Shown here piece by piece: positions 32,472-44,323 of a DNA stretch of 64,000 nucleotides; the stretch's first letter is position 1, and each line of letters begins with the position of its first letter. The position numbers and the translations under genes are program-made. The stretch covers positions 57,773,452-57,837,451 of the forward strand of contig NC_063447.1 of NCBI RefSeq assembly GCF_020379485.1, read 5' to 3'. The notes under the pieces are model-generated. The model worked only from the letters and a program-made list of their open reading frames with translations. It was not told where the DNA came from and did not search any database. Origin of the DNA: Brassica napus (Eukaryota > Streptophyta > Magnoliopsida > Brassicales > Brassicaceae).

Positions 32472-33024
32472 CGCCGGCTCCTTTATTTCCGTCCCACGAG
32501 GCCGGCTTGCTGTAAATATATATGTAATCTGCTTATTTGTGTATGTAAAGGGTTCTTATATATGGTTGATCATTAGGCATGGAGGCTTTGACCATATTAA
32601 GAAAGGAATGTATGTTTTGTAATGTATGTATGTGAGGAAGACATTCAATTCGTCGTACACTATTATATTGAGAACTCCATCTTTACACGTTTCACCCACA
32701 ATTTATATATATGATATAAAATAAGATTTAATTTTACAACAATCATGGATTAAAACCAAACTAAAGGTTGTTCTAAAATAGTAGCAAGTAGGATTAATAA
32801 TAGCAATTTGCCTGCATAACGAGATAAAATTGCTTTTCTACTTTTTCCAATAATTTACGGAAACATGAGATTAAAAACGAAAGAAAGAACAAAGTATATG
32901 TCAATGAGGAAAAAAGTCTATTCTTCAAAAAGAGAGTTAAGTTGCATATCTTGGGTTTTATTATAAAGGGATATATGAGTTTACCAGCCCAAAACCCTTA
33001 ACCATTTTTTAAAAATAGACCTAG
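32472..33024. other. Upstream region of the HMA gene, no gene seen
   Basis: AT-rich DNA up to the copia LTR. There is no reading frame of interest. Confidence 0.5.
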
Positions 33025-33243
33025 TGATATAAATCATTATTGTGATGTCCATAACCGGCTCATACTAGAGAGAGAGAGCCGGCGGCTGAGAAGAGAGAGA
33101 AACCCTAGTTTACTTTTCCTTATGTGTTTATGATTTATACTATTTTCTTTTCTACTCTTTATTTTTTTCTCATGTAATTCTCGTATATTTATGTTATGAT
33201 TAATAATAAGAACTTACAAATTATAATCCTTAAGTTTACAACA
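33025..33243 (+). repeat. 5' LTR of the copia element
   Basis: Begins TGATATAAATCATTATTGTG and ends TTTACAACA. It carries a GAGAGAGAGAGCCGGCGGCTG segment shared with the right LTR. Confidence 0.85.
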
Positions 33244-34664
33244 CGTTATCAACACGATAGACTCTAAATTCCTAAGCTAAACAATCCGCCTAAAACCCTA
33301 ACCCTTATCGGCGATAATCCTTACCGGCAAATCATCCTAATCCGGATCGCGAAACCTTACATCCCGATCCTTGTTCGCGACATGATCACGTGATAAGCAA
33401 CTTCCCAACTCCAGCTTGGACAGCTCACATCAGACCCTAGCTCAGACGATCCAGCTCGCGGCAACAAAGACGTTCGCAGCCCGATCTCAGCAAGCTCCCG
33501 TTCGCGACAACATCTGCTCGCGACTCGATCAGCACAAGGACAGCTCGGGTTCCGATCCTGATCAGTTACAGTTCGCGGTTCTTCTCTCCTCGGTGGCCCA
33601 TTCAACCCTACTTGAGGTTAAGGTAATTCGAAACCTTAAAGAGAACCCATAATCGAATTTGATTGCTTGATATGAATTGAAACCATAAAACCCTAATCAT
33701 ATATTACATGTTATGAATCGAAATCTTTTAATCAAACCCTAATGATCCAATGATCAAATCAAAACCATAAGATAATAGATCCAAACCCTAATCGAGATTG
33801 ATTGCTTGATCAATTAAAATCGAAATTTTAATGGTTTTGAATCTCAAAAACTCCAATGATCTATTGATCAAATTGAAACTCTAAATAAATCCAATCCTAA
33901 AACTAATGCATAATCGATTTCTATCTAAAACCCTAATGTTGTTAAACCAATTGATTGCTTGATTACTTGAATATTATTGCTCGATTCTTTGACATAGAAA
34001 ACCATATGCTAGGATTGATTCATAATTGAAATTGATTGATAGGATGAATTAAAATTGAAACCCTAATCTAATGATTTGAATCGAAATTGATCTAATTGCT
34101 TGATACGATTGAGTGTTTTGAAATTGAACTTAAAAACTGTGTTTGCTAGGATTGCATAATTACACTTGAATCTGATTGATTGATCAAATTGATAAAAATG
34201 ATTGAAATTGAAATCGTATGGTATGTTAAGATTGAAACCGAAACCCTAAAGTCTTGAAATTAAAATCGTATTGATAGATTGATCACTTGAATAGAATCGA
34301 ATTTGATTGATTATGATGCATTGCTTAATTGTTTGATTGCAATTATATAACTTAGAAATCGTATGAACATATAGAAACCGTATGATAGGCTTGCATTATA
34401 ACCATATGTACATATAGAATTTGAATTGCTTGGACATACCTTGTGGTCGTGCGGCTTACCTTAAATCATATCAGTATAAACTGAATGCATCATGCATACA
34501 TGAACACTTAGAATCTCGTATGCTAGGATGATAGAAACTATCTTGGCCGTGAGGCTTGATTCTTGGCCGTAAGGCTTGTTTGAACTTAAAACCTAATTGT
34601 TTGAACATATTGATTGCATTCACATGAACACTTTTAAACTAAATTATAAAACCTATGATTTCAG

Positions 34665-37600
34665 ATGTCGAAAATCAACAACTTGGATTTTGCTGCCCTA
34701 AATCTCTCTGGAGATATTTATTTACAATGGGCGCTTGATGCTAAGATCATCCTGAAATCCAAGGGACTCGGTGAGTGTATCACCGAGGACAATAATGCTA
34801 GTGAGAAAGATCGATACAAAGTCATCTTGATCATTCGTCATCATCTAACTGAGAGTCTCAAAGATCAGTATCTGACCATTGAGAATCCATTAGACCTTTT
34901 GACAGAATTGAAAGCAAGATATGATCACCAGAGAACGATGATCTTACCAAAGGCTATGTATGATTGGAGGAATCTCAGAATCCAGGACTACAAGTCTGTG
35001 GACGAGTATAACTCGGCACTGTTTAAGATTGTTTCAAAATTGAAATTGTGTGGTGAGAATGTAACGGATAAGAATATGCTTGAGAAAACCTTTTCCACCT
35101 TCCATACAAGCAATGTGATGTTACAAAAACAGTACTGTGAGAAGGGCTTCACGACTTATGCTAATCTTATTTCTTGTTTATTGCTCGCTGAGCAAAACAA
35201 TAAATTGTTGATGAGAAACAGTGAAATGAGACCTCCTGGATCAACTCCACTACCTGAAGCACATGCGGCCTCTGAAGCCAAGAAAGAGGCTAATCACGTC
35301 CAAAGCAATGGCCAACACGGTTGTGGTCGTGGAAAATGGCATGGACGTGGCCGTGGTCGAAGTTCATTTGGCCGTGGAAGAGGAAATCAGTATGGTCGAG
35401 ACCATAGTCGAGATCGTGGCCAAGGCAACTCGTTTGGCTGAGGTCATGGTCGAGGCCGTGGAACTTCTTTCAAACCTCAATCAAATCAGTGTGCCATAGG
35501 TGTGGGATGAGTAACCATTGGGCTAAGACATGTAGAACTCCCAAGCATCTTGTTGACCTCTATCAAGAGAGTTTGAAAGGGAAGAATCCTGAAGCCCACA
35601 TGACATATCAGGATGGTGAAAATGATTTTGATCATGACCAAGACGATTTTATGGAATATGAAACTTCAGATGCTCTAAAAGACCGAAGATTGATTTCGAC
35701 ATTTGTGATCTAAATTTATGTGTTCTTTGCTTTGGTGTTTTTCATTTCTATGTTGTCATTTCTTTGAATTTATTTTATTAAAACTTAATAATAAATGAAT
35801 GATTTTTATATATGAAGTCTCTAAGAAGTATCCTATGAATCTTATTTTAGAAATGAACGAGAACAAGGATGTATTCGTAGTGGACAATGGGTCAAGCCAC
35901 ACGATCTTAAGAGACAAAAGATACTTCATAAACTTAACAATGAAAAATGTCAATATCAACACCATTGCGGGTATAGCCAGTCTCATAGAGGGCTACGACC
36001 ATGCCAACATTTTGTTGCCTATGGGTACGCATGTTGAAATATCAGATGCCTTGTATTCACCCAGGTCTAAGAGAAGTCTATTAAGCTTTAAAGACATTTG
36101 AATGAATGGCTTTCATATTGAAACTAAGGGCGAAGGTAACAAAGAGTTCCTTCAAATCATTGAAATCGCCCAAGGTCATAAGAAAGTTTTAGAATTTATA
36201 CATGCACTATCTACTGGTCTTTACCATGCTAAAGTCAGTATGATCGAGGCCAACACCACTTTTAACAAAGAATCCATCGAAAATTTCATTCTATGGCACG
36301 ACCGGCTTGGCCATCCCAGTTCGTCCATGATGCGTACATTGATCTCGAACACCAATGGCCATACACTTAAAGAAAAATGAGTTACCCCTAAACACTTAAT
36401 GTGTGTGGAAATCGTTAGGCCATCACCAGTTAAAGTCACTAAGGAAACGATAAACTTTCAGGAAAGAATACAAGGAGACATCTGTGGACCAATACACCCA
36501 CCTTGTGGGACGTTTAGGTATTACATGGTCGTGATTGATGCGTCCACGAGATGGTCGCACATCTTTCTCTTGTCGACCCGCAACTTGGCGTTTGCGAGGT
36601 TGCTTGCTCAGATAATTCGATTACGAGCTCATTTTCCAGATTTTCCTTTAAAGGCTATACGTCTTGATAATGCTGGTGAATTCACGTCCCATGCATTTAA
36701 TGATTATTGTATGTCCATGGGGGTAACTGTGGAACACTCCGTGGAACATGTACATACACAGAACGGCTTAGCCGAATCATTTATAAAATGCATACAACTA
36801 ATAGCTCGACCATTGCTTATGAGGTCGACACTTCTGGTTTCTGCTTGGGGACACGCCGTGCTACACACGGCTGAACTCATACGCATCAGGCCATCTAGTG
36901 AACACAATTATTCCCCATTACAATTGCTTACGGGTCATGAGCCAGACATATCCCATCTTAAGACATTTGGTTGTGCCGTTTATGTTCCAATTGCTCCACC
37001 ACAGATAACAAAGATGGGACCTCAAAGGAGGATGGGGATATATGTTGGATATGATTCTCCCACGATTATAAAATACCTTGAGCCAACTACGGGTGATTTG
37101 TTTAAGGCCAGGTATGTGGATTGTCATTTTAATGAATCCGAACGTCCAACATTAGGGGGAGAAAGCAGTAAGCTGGTAAAAGAAATAACATGGAATCAAA
37201 CATCCTTATCTTGACAAGATCCTCGAACTCAAGAATGTGATTTAAAAGTTCAAAAGATAATCCATTTACAAAAGCTAGCTAATCAATTGTCAGATTCCTT
37301 TACTGACCCGAAAAGAGTGACTAAGTCATATATACCAGCTGCTAATGCACCAATAAGAATTGATGTTCAAGAGGGACACAATCAAGTTGCTACAGAGTCT
37401 AGACAACGTTTGAAACATGGTAGACCAATAGGTTCCAAAGATAAGAATCCTCAGAAAAAGAAAGGTGTTGAATCCGAGGTTGGAACCCCAGACAGGTCGC
37501 GGCCGATCCTACCCGAGATGTGGCTGCGTCCGACCATAAGTCCTTAGACATGGACGACGGTCCTGATGTGCCAAACGATGGGGCTTGGGATGCCAAGCTT

Positions 37601-39352
37601 CATGGTACTGAAGTTCCTGATAATAATGAGATCTCAATAAACTATGTCTTGTCTGGGATACAATAGAACAGAAAGAATGTCGATATTGATGATATATTTG
37701 CATACAATGTAATACTTGAACTTATGGATCTAAACGAGGATCAAGAACCCACGTCCATTTATGAGTGCACTCAACGATCAGATTTGATCAAATGGAAAGA
37801 AGCTATAACCGTGGAGTTAAACTCTTTAAAGAAGAGAGGTGTTTTCGGTCCTATAATCTGAACACCATATGATGTAAAACCAGTGGATACAAATGGGTCT
37901 TTGTGAGGAAAAGAAATGAACATGGTGAGGTCGTGAGATATAAAGCACGGCTTGTTGCACAAAGATTCTCACAGAGACCAGGAATCGATTATGAGGAGAC
38001 GTACTCCCCTGTGGTGGATGCTACTACTTTTAGATTTCTGATAAGTCTGGCCATAAGAGAAAAATTAGACTTGCGGTTAATGGATGTAATAACTACATAC
38101 TTATATGGTCCACTGGATAATGAAATTTATATGAAAGTCCCAGAGGATATTGAATTGAAAAACAAAGAGAGTTATCGAAAACAACATTGTATAAAGTTGA
38201 ATAAATCTCTTTATGGATTGAAACAATCAGGTCGAATGTGGTACAATGGACTAAGTGAGTACCTAGTGAAAGAGGGATATAGAAATGATCCGATCAGTCC
38301 CTGCATATCCATAAAGAAATTCGACAATAAGGGCTTTGTGATCATAGCAGTGTATGTTGATGATCTGAATATCCTAGGAACCTCTATAGATCTCCCAAAC
38401 AGTTGAATATCTTAAGAAAGAATTCAAAATGAAAGATCTAGGAAAAACGAAATTCTGTTTGGGATTACAACTTTAGTATATTAAAGATGGAATCCTTGTG
38501 CATCAAATGACATATACAGAAAATGTACTCAAGAGATTTAACATGGCAGACTCACACCCTTTATCCAGCCCCATGGTCGTGAGGTCCCTTGGCATGGACA
38601 CTGACCCGTTCCATCCCAAGATGGACGATGAAGATGTCCTTGGTCCCGAAGTGCCATATCTCAGTGCCATAGGAGCTTTAATGTTTTTGGCAAGTCACAC
38701 ACGGCCTGATATATGTTTTACCGTGAATCTATTGTCTAGATTTAGCTCTTGTCCGATCCAAAGGCACTGGAACGGGATTAAACATGTTCTTCGTTACCTG
38801 CAAGGAACGAAAGACTTGGGTCTATTTTATACTAACCAAAATAAAGAAGGTTTAGTTGGTTTTGTTGATGCAGGTTATCTATCAGATCCACACAATGCTC
38901 GATCACAGACAGGTTATGTCTTTACACATGGAGGTACGGCCATATCATGGCGTTCCATGAAGCAGACGATCATGGCCACTTCATCAAACCATTCGGAGAT
39001 CTTGACCATTCATGAGGCCAGCTGCGAGGTCATATGGTTGAGGTCGATGACCCAGCATGTCCGAACTGATTGTGGGATGACCGAGAGCAAGGACCAACTG
39101 ACCGTGATATATGAGGATAATGCAGCTTGCATTGCTCAGCTCAAGGACGGCTACATCAAAGGAGACAAAACGAAGCACATCTTGCCTAAGTTCTTCTTCA
39201 CACACGATCTACAGAAAGCTGGCGAGGTCCAAGTGGTCCAAGTACGTTCCAGCGACAACTCAGCCGACTTGTTCCCCAAATCACTTCCAACTTGCACGTT
39301 CAGAAAGCTCACGCATCAGATTGGGATGCGTAGACTGAAAGACCTTCAGTGA
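34665..39352 (+). pseudogene. Copia gag-pol polyprotein, interrupted
   Basis: Gag with a UBN2-type domain spans 34665-35441 and ends in a Gly/Arg-rich tail. A CCHC zinc knuckle, CHRCGMSNHWAKTC, is in another frame at about 35489-35530. The protease segment at 35799-36101 has VVDNGSSHTIL, where the usual motif is DSG or DTG. The gag-pre-integrase HDRLGHPSSS is at about 36294. Integrase (36399-37214) has GDICGPI, RLDNAGEFTS and GLAESFIK. Reverse transcriptase (37903-38406) has VYVDDLNIL. RNase H (38498-39352) has GFVDAGYLSD and SNHSEI. Stops or frame changes lie near 35440, 36099, 36380, 37214, 37545, 37860, 38404 and 38476. It is not translatable as one polyprotein. Confidence 0.9.
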
Positions 39353-39498
39353 TGTTCAGAACAGGGGGAGTAATACGTGTTGTACTATTTTTTTCTTCAC
39401 CATGGTTTTGTCCCACTGTGTTTTCCTGGTAAGGTTTTAATAAGGCAACATCTAAAGCGTATTACAATCTATGTATGGTTATGACATCCAAGGGAGAG

Positions 39499-39735
39499 TG
39501 TTATAAATCATTATTGTGGATGTCCATAACCGGCCCGGTCCATACTAGAGAGAGAGAGAGCCGGCGCCCTAGAGAGAGAGAGTCGGCGGCTGAGGAGAGA
39601 GAAAAACCCTAGTTTACTTTTACTTAAGTGTTTATGATTTGTATTATTTCTTTTTCTAATCTTTCTTTTTCTCTCATGTAACTTTCATATATACATAGAC
39701 ACCTTATCTTATGTTATGATCAATAATAAGAATAG
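39499..39735 (+). repeat. 3' LTR of the copia element, right end eroded
   Basis: Begins TGTTATAAATCATTATTGTG and matches the left LTR up to AATAATAAGAA near 39731; the terminal 30 bp of the left LTR has no counterpart. Confidence 0.82.
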
Positions 39736-41020
39736 TCTTTGTTTTTTTAAACCACTAAAAAATAGACTTAGTCAAGATGATGTTAATTGGTATGCAAAGA
39801 GAACATGTCATAGCCACCATTACATTTTAATATTGTATGCCTTACTTTTTTGGTACACATCAATTCGAGAGAAAACTTCTCGTTCAAGGATCTACGACTT
39901 TCACGAAATGGTACTTTTGTCCATTAAAACTTGCTATTTTGTCTATCAAAAACTTATCAACTAAAATAGGTAAAGTGCATGTATAGTCTACCACAAATAA
40001 TTCATGGACAAGCTTTAAGTTGTTTGGTTCTTGATAGACAAATATTAGCGACAAGTTTTGATAGATCAAAACATTATAAGACAATGGACAATTACCCAAA
40101 AAGTACCAATTTATAATTGTATTTTGTAAACTTGGAAAAGCATAATGGGTAAAAAACCATCGCTTCAATGTCATCCATACATATATGAAAAACAAACCTT
40201 CTAAATGAAGTAGTATTCTCTAAGAAATACATGGCAATGTATGATGAGAGATAGTATTGAACAAAGCAAAGCCCGGAGGGGCGTGTTTTATAGAAATTAG
40301 AGAATGTAGCATAATATGCAAGTTCTTCTTCTGATGCAAACATGGATACGAAATCAAACTCTGTAAACCTCTCAGCAAAAGAAGAATAAGAAGACTAGTA
40401 TCCTTTGAATTTTAGTGACAAGTTTTGATAAAACCATTACTTCAAAATATCATCCATCCCTTAATGTATGAACACTAAACCCTCTAAAGGAACAAGCAGT
40501 TTTTCTCTAAGAAACACATGGTAATGTATGATGAGAAATTGTACTGAAACAAAGCAAGCGTGGAGGGACATGTTTACAGAGAATGTGGCAAAAGCATGCA
40601 AATTCTTATTCCTGATCAAACTCTGTAAACTCTCAGCGAAAGACAAAAATAAACCAATAATCCTTTTATCAAACAAGATATTCGGAGGGGTTTGTGGTTA
40701 TTACATCTTGCCAAAGAAACAAAAAGAGAATATGATCATGACATGTACAGTGAGAGCTGTGTTTAAATCAGTATAAATAAAACAAGAATTGAAGAGAACA
40801 TTAGTCCCACTTCAATGGATCCAGAACATGTCAAAATTACATCAAACCTTTTGAAGTTAAATCAACAACTGAGACAAAACCTCTTTAAAGTTTCAACCTT
40901 TAGATTCCTAAACAGAGCATAATGAGAACCATCACGATCACGATCCATAATCAGATATGAGAAGAAACCTAAAAAGATGGAAACTTTAATAAAAGGGTAT
41001 TAAAAAAGAGAGAGACCGAA
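39736..41020. other. Intergenic DNA with an imperfect 275-bp-spaced duplication
   Basis: No gene is seen. About 220-240 bp at 40156-40393 is repeated imperfectly at 40431-40652, sharing TCTAAGAAA.ACATGG.AATG, TATGATGAGA and AATCAAACTCTGTAAA-type blocks. The repeats carry no consistent reading frame. The last 150 bp is probably the 3' UTR of the microprotein gene at 41021-41191. Confidence 0.6.
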
Positions 41021-41191
41021 TCATTCGACGTCGTCCTTCTTGGGCTTGCGATAGTTCTCCTCGATGTGCTTGGCGACGACGAGACTAGTGTTGGTGAGCT
41101 TCCTGATGTTGGGTACGTTGTAATTCTGAGCCAAGTAAACGCCGAAAGCAATACCCGTCAACAGGGAGAAGCAGCTCTTGATTATTCCCAT
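41021..41191 (-). CDS. STMP1-like mitochondrial membrane microprotein
   Basis: A single-exon frame of 56 residues starting MGIIKSCFSLLTGIAFGVYL. Residues 5-20 form a single hydrophobic segment with small residues (GIAFG), followed by AQNYNVPNI and a charged C-terminus ending KKDDVE. The block VYLAQNYNVPNI closely resembles the conserved core of animal STMP1 (short transmembrane mitochondrial protein 1), which also has a hydrophobic N-terminus, YLAQNY and a Lys-rich tail; this is from memory. An in-frame ATG ten codons upstream would add a polar Arg-rich extension, so the downstream start is preferred. The site matches Arabidopsis At2g35736, annotated only as hypothetical. The family match is inferred. 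Confidence 0.8.
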   Translation of the reverse strand: MGIIKSCFSLLTGIAFGVYLAQNYNVPNIRKLTNTSLVVAKHIEENYRKPKKDDVE

Positions 41192-41855
41192 CTCCTTCTC
41201 TCTCTCTCTCCTTCTCCGCAAGTTTTTTAGGTCAACAGAAAGAAAGAAACGAATTCGCGGGGGTTATAAATAAATATTAATAACTAAAGAGCCCTTAGTA
41301 TTATCTTTAATTACATTTTTAGCTTCTTTCTTCTCAGAATGATCAGAAACACCCCCCAAACATCCAATTCTGTCTTTTTAAATCCTTGTATGAATGATTT
41401 GAGGATGTGGGTGTGTCACATTCCTCATGCTTACATCAAATGTCCCAACTCTCATCCTTCAAATACCTCAAAGATCATTACTTTTTATTCTATATCAATA
41501 CCATTACAACTAGTTTCCTTAGACAATTGACCAAAGGTTACCACTTTTAAACTTTTTCATCACTCCAAAGCATCTCTATTTCAACCTCACTTGTTGTTTT
41601 GTTAGTTTCTGATTACTCTAGGTAGAAGATATGTTGATCTTATAAGTGCCAGTATGATAAAGGTTATGAAAGAGATTGATGGTATGATATATGACTGTAT
41701 CTTCCAACTGTATGCTGGTCTATCTTTACGTATACATAGTTGAGTTTCTCAGCTGTAATGAGCTGAGTTAAAAATAATAATGAATTTACAAACTAAGCAC
41801 ATCTGTAACCGTAAGTATTGTTGTTTGGCTTTTCAGCATGAAGAAGTAGCAGCAG
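41192..41855. other. Spacer between the microprotein gene and INT3
   Basis: Contains the CT-rich 5' leader region of the microprotein gene (about 41192-41225, GAGAGA on the minus strand) and the likely 3' UTR of INT3. No other gene is seen. Confidence 0.5.
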
Positions 41856-44323
41856 CTAAGACGTATCCACTTCTTTAGCTCTAGACATCCGTCGGAACAA
41901 GCTAGGCCTAATCCCGTCTTCCAACAACTTCTCCACTTCCTCAAACTGAAGCCCTTTGGTCTCAGGCACAAGCATCCATATAAAGACCAACCCTGTTGCT
42001 GAGGACACTGCAAAGAGAAGGAACATTCCTGATGAACCAACCTCGTGAGTCAACGTCAGGAATGTCTCACTCACGACGAGATTCGACGACCAGTTTGATA
42101 CTGCAGCTATTCCTCCTGCCAGACCTCTGTAGCGAAGAGGGTATATCTCAGAGTTGACAATCCATGGCACTGTCCCCATACCGGGAGCGTAGGCGATGAT
42201 GTAGAGGCCGAGGAAGATTATGGCTAAGTACCCGAACTTGCTGGGGCATCCGTCTTTGAAGTATGTTCTTCCTTTGGAGTGACACAATGACTTCATGTCA
42301 GTAGATAGAACAATACATGCTCCAGGTGCATACTGTCACAAACACATATAGGACTTTATTTAGCTACCACCAATATTCAATAAATCGCTAGGCGCTAGTT
42401 AGGTGTTTAATATGAGATTATTGATTAGTCGAGCGCCTAAACCGAACCGATTTTTAAAGTGTTTAGACCGTTTTTTTTAAATCGGTCTGAAAAAATTGTT
42501 TCGTTTAAGTCTGATTTGCCGACTAGGCGGCCCCTGGCTACTACTGTCTCGATGTTAGTTTTTATTAAAGAGACTTTTATTTACCTCTTGTGCTTTGTTG
42601 GAGCAGAATCCACAATGTGATCTAAGACAGTTCATACAGTTCCAGTTAGATGGAGAAGCCTTTGAGGCTATGTAGGGAGCAAATGCGTGACAAGTACCAT
42701 TTGGCGCAAAACTTATGGAGTCTCTCGTATCAATCTTAGGAGCTTGCTTTGAGGTTTCAGAGAATACGGCCGCCAAAATGACAAGACAAGATATGATACC
42801 AAACATGGAAATGATCATAAGCTTGCGCCGGCCGTAACGGTCAACCAACATCATGCTCACTATCGACCCCAACGCGTTAAGACCAGAGGTTATAAGGGAC
42901 AGAGCCATAGCTGTCTTGTTTGAGGCGTAGCCTGCGAACTGAAGGATAGTGGGACTATAGTACATGACCGTGTTGATTCCCACAAACTGCTGTGCCACCT
43001 GGACGGTGATACCAGCTGCCAGGCCGTGGCGGACGACGGGGTTAGAGAGAGCGCCTTTGAGTTTAGCGTAGAAGGTGTGGCCGATGATGTCCTCGTCAGC
43101 CTTCTCTGCCATGACTGACTCTTTGAGTGCAGCTATCTCAGCTTCAACTTCCTCTGCGGGGTAGATTCTCTCGAGGACGTCTCTTGACTCAGCCTTCATG
43201 TCGTTTCTGTAAAGCCAACGTGGAGACTCTGGTAGTGTCAGCATTAAGCAGAACTGGATGATTGCTGGAACCGCTGAGACTCCCAACATCCACCTCCATG
43301 TCCCTGGTGTCTACAATCACTAAGTTGTGAGATTCTTTCAATTCTTGAAACATGCATATTCATGAGTTAGTTTAGGCATGCGGGTTTGGTTAGTTTGGGT
43401 TTTCGGTCGGTTAGCTCGGTTCATCCCAAATTCCGCCTTATTGAACCGAAAAAATTCATTTAGGTTAGGTTCGGTTATTGGTTAGTTTGGTTTGAAAAGT
43501 TTCTGCCGAACTTAACCAATTTTTTTTTTTTAATTCTGTTAAATTTTAGTTTAAATTTGTTTAAAATCGGAAAAAATGGTTAGTTCGGTTATCTCATTTA
43601 AAATTTTTGTTAATTCGATTCAGAATTTTGGTAAAAATTAGTATAGTTTGGATGATTTTTTAAAAAACAAGTTAACCTGTTACCAAACCAAAAACCAATT
43701 TTTTTAACTGTCGAATCAAACCAAACTGAACCGGAAACCAAAGATTTTGGTTCGGCATGCCTAAGTTAGTTGGTTGGTTTGCTTACATGGATGAAGGCGA
43801 GGTTGATGAGATAAGATAGAAACTGTCCTCCCGTAATAAGAAGTCCATTGGTACTAACCAACGCGCCTCTGATTCTCGCTGGAGACATCTCTGAGATGTA
43901 AAGAGGTGAAGTCATAGAAGCCATACCAACTCCAAAACCCACCAAGACTCTACCTACGATGATGACCCACGGTGCAGGAGCAAGGGCCATCACAACAGCA
44001 CCAACCATAAAGAGAACGTCAGCAATGAGAATAGACGTCTTCCGACCAAACCTGTCGTTGTACCATCCTCCTACAGCGGCTCCGACAATAGCTCCAGCCA
44101 CGGTCATGCTCACAATCATTTCCTGGAGCCATCTCTTGTCGTCAACTACTTGAAACTCCTCTCTGATGTAAAGGAGAGCTCCCGCGATAACCCCAGTGTC
44201 GTAGCCGAAGAGGAGACCTCCTATACCGGCAGAGAGAGCTAGCCTCATGATGTAAGGTGTCTCCCATGTTGTCCTCCACACCTCTGTCAAACGTATCTCC
44301 TTAGCTATTCCACGTTCAACCAT
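41856..44323 (-). CDS. INT3: Inositol transporter INT3, MFS sugar-transporter type
   Basis: Three exons on the minus strand: 44323-43787, 43310-42585 and 42332-41856. They join to 1740 nt, giving 579 residues (about 580 in Arabidopsis At2g35740). Sugar-transporter motifs are present: [78 protein letters not shown] and VPETKGL. Twelve membrane segments are expected. Between segments 9 and 10 is the extracellular Cys-rich PSI-type loop of the INT2/INT4 group ([15 protein letters not shown]). Relatives INT2 and INT4 are plasma-membrane H+/inositol symporters. I recall that Arabidopsis INT3 is reported as mis-spliced to a 182-residue fragment. Here the splice sites are canonical and in phase, so full-length protein is possible. 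Intron 1 holds a hAT MITE; retention would stop translation at residue 185. Confidence 0.95.
42375..42545. repeat. Degenerate inverted-repeat element in INT3 intron 2
   Basis: Bases 42375-42545 carry GCTAGGCGCTAGTTAGG, GAGCGCCTAAACCG and GACTAGGCGGCCC cores in both orientations. A similar arrangement lies in PGSIP7 intron 1 (about 9035-9140), in the opposite orientation. Probably a short repeat of a common Brassicaceae family; no target duplication was found. Confidence 0.55.
43373..43763. mobile_element. hAT-type MITE in INT3 intron 1
   Basis: 391 bp flanked by a perfect 8-bp duplication, AGTTAGTT (43365-43372 and 43764-43771). The terminal repeats are TAGGCATGC on the left and GCATGCCTA on the right. 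Inside are many GGTT..GGTT and AACCGAA motifs, typical of subterminal transposase-binding arrays in hAT elements. There is no coding capacity. It accounts for most of the 476-bp intron. Confidence 0.9.

Larger units (their letters stand above)
33025..39735 (+). mobile_element. Ty1/copia LTR retrotransposon, decayed
   Basis: Related terminal repeats lie at 33025-33243 and 39499-39735 in direct orientation. Gag, protease, integrase, reverse transcriptase and RNase H follow in copia order on the plus strand (34665-39352). A primer-site-like CGTTATCAACACGAT follows the 5' LTR at 33244, and a purine run (CCAAGGGAGAG) precedes the 3' LTR. Several stop codons and frame changes break the polyprotein. 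The right LTR lacks the last 30 bp or so, and no target duplication was found. The LTRs differ clearly, including an insertion of about 20 bp with extra GAGAGA units in the right copy, so the element is older than the gypsy element. Confidence 0.9.

Noticed and set aside
39757..39771. AAAAAATAGACTTAG right of the copia element as target duplication of AAAAATAGACCTAG at its left
   Set aside because: The left copy touches the LTR but the right one is about 20 bp beyond it, differs in sequence, and copia duplications are 5 bp; probably coincidence or local similarity.
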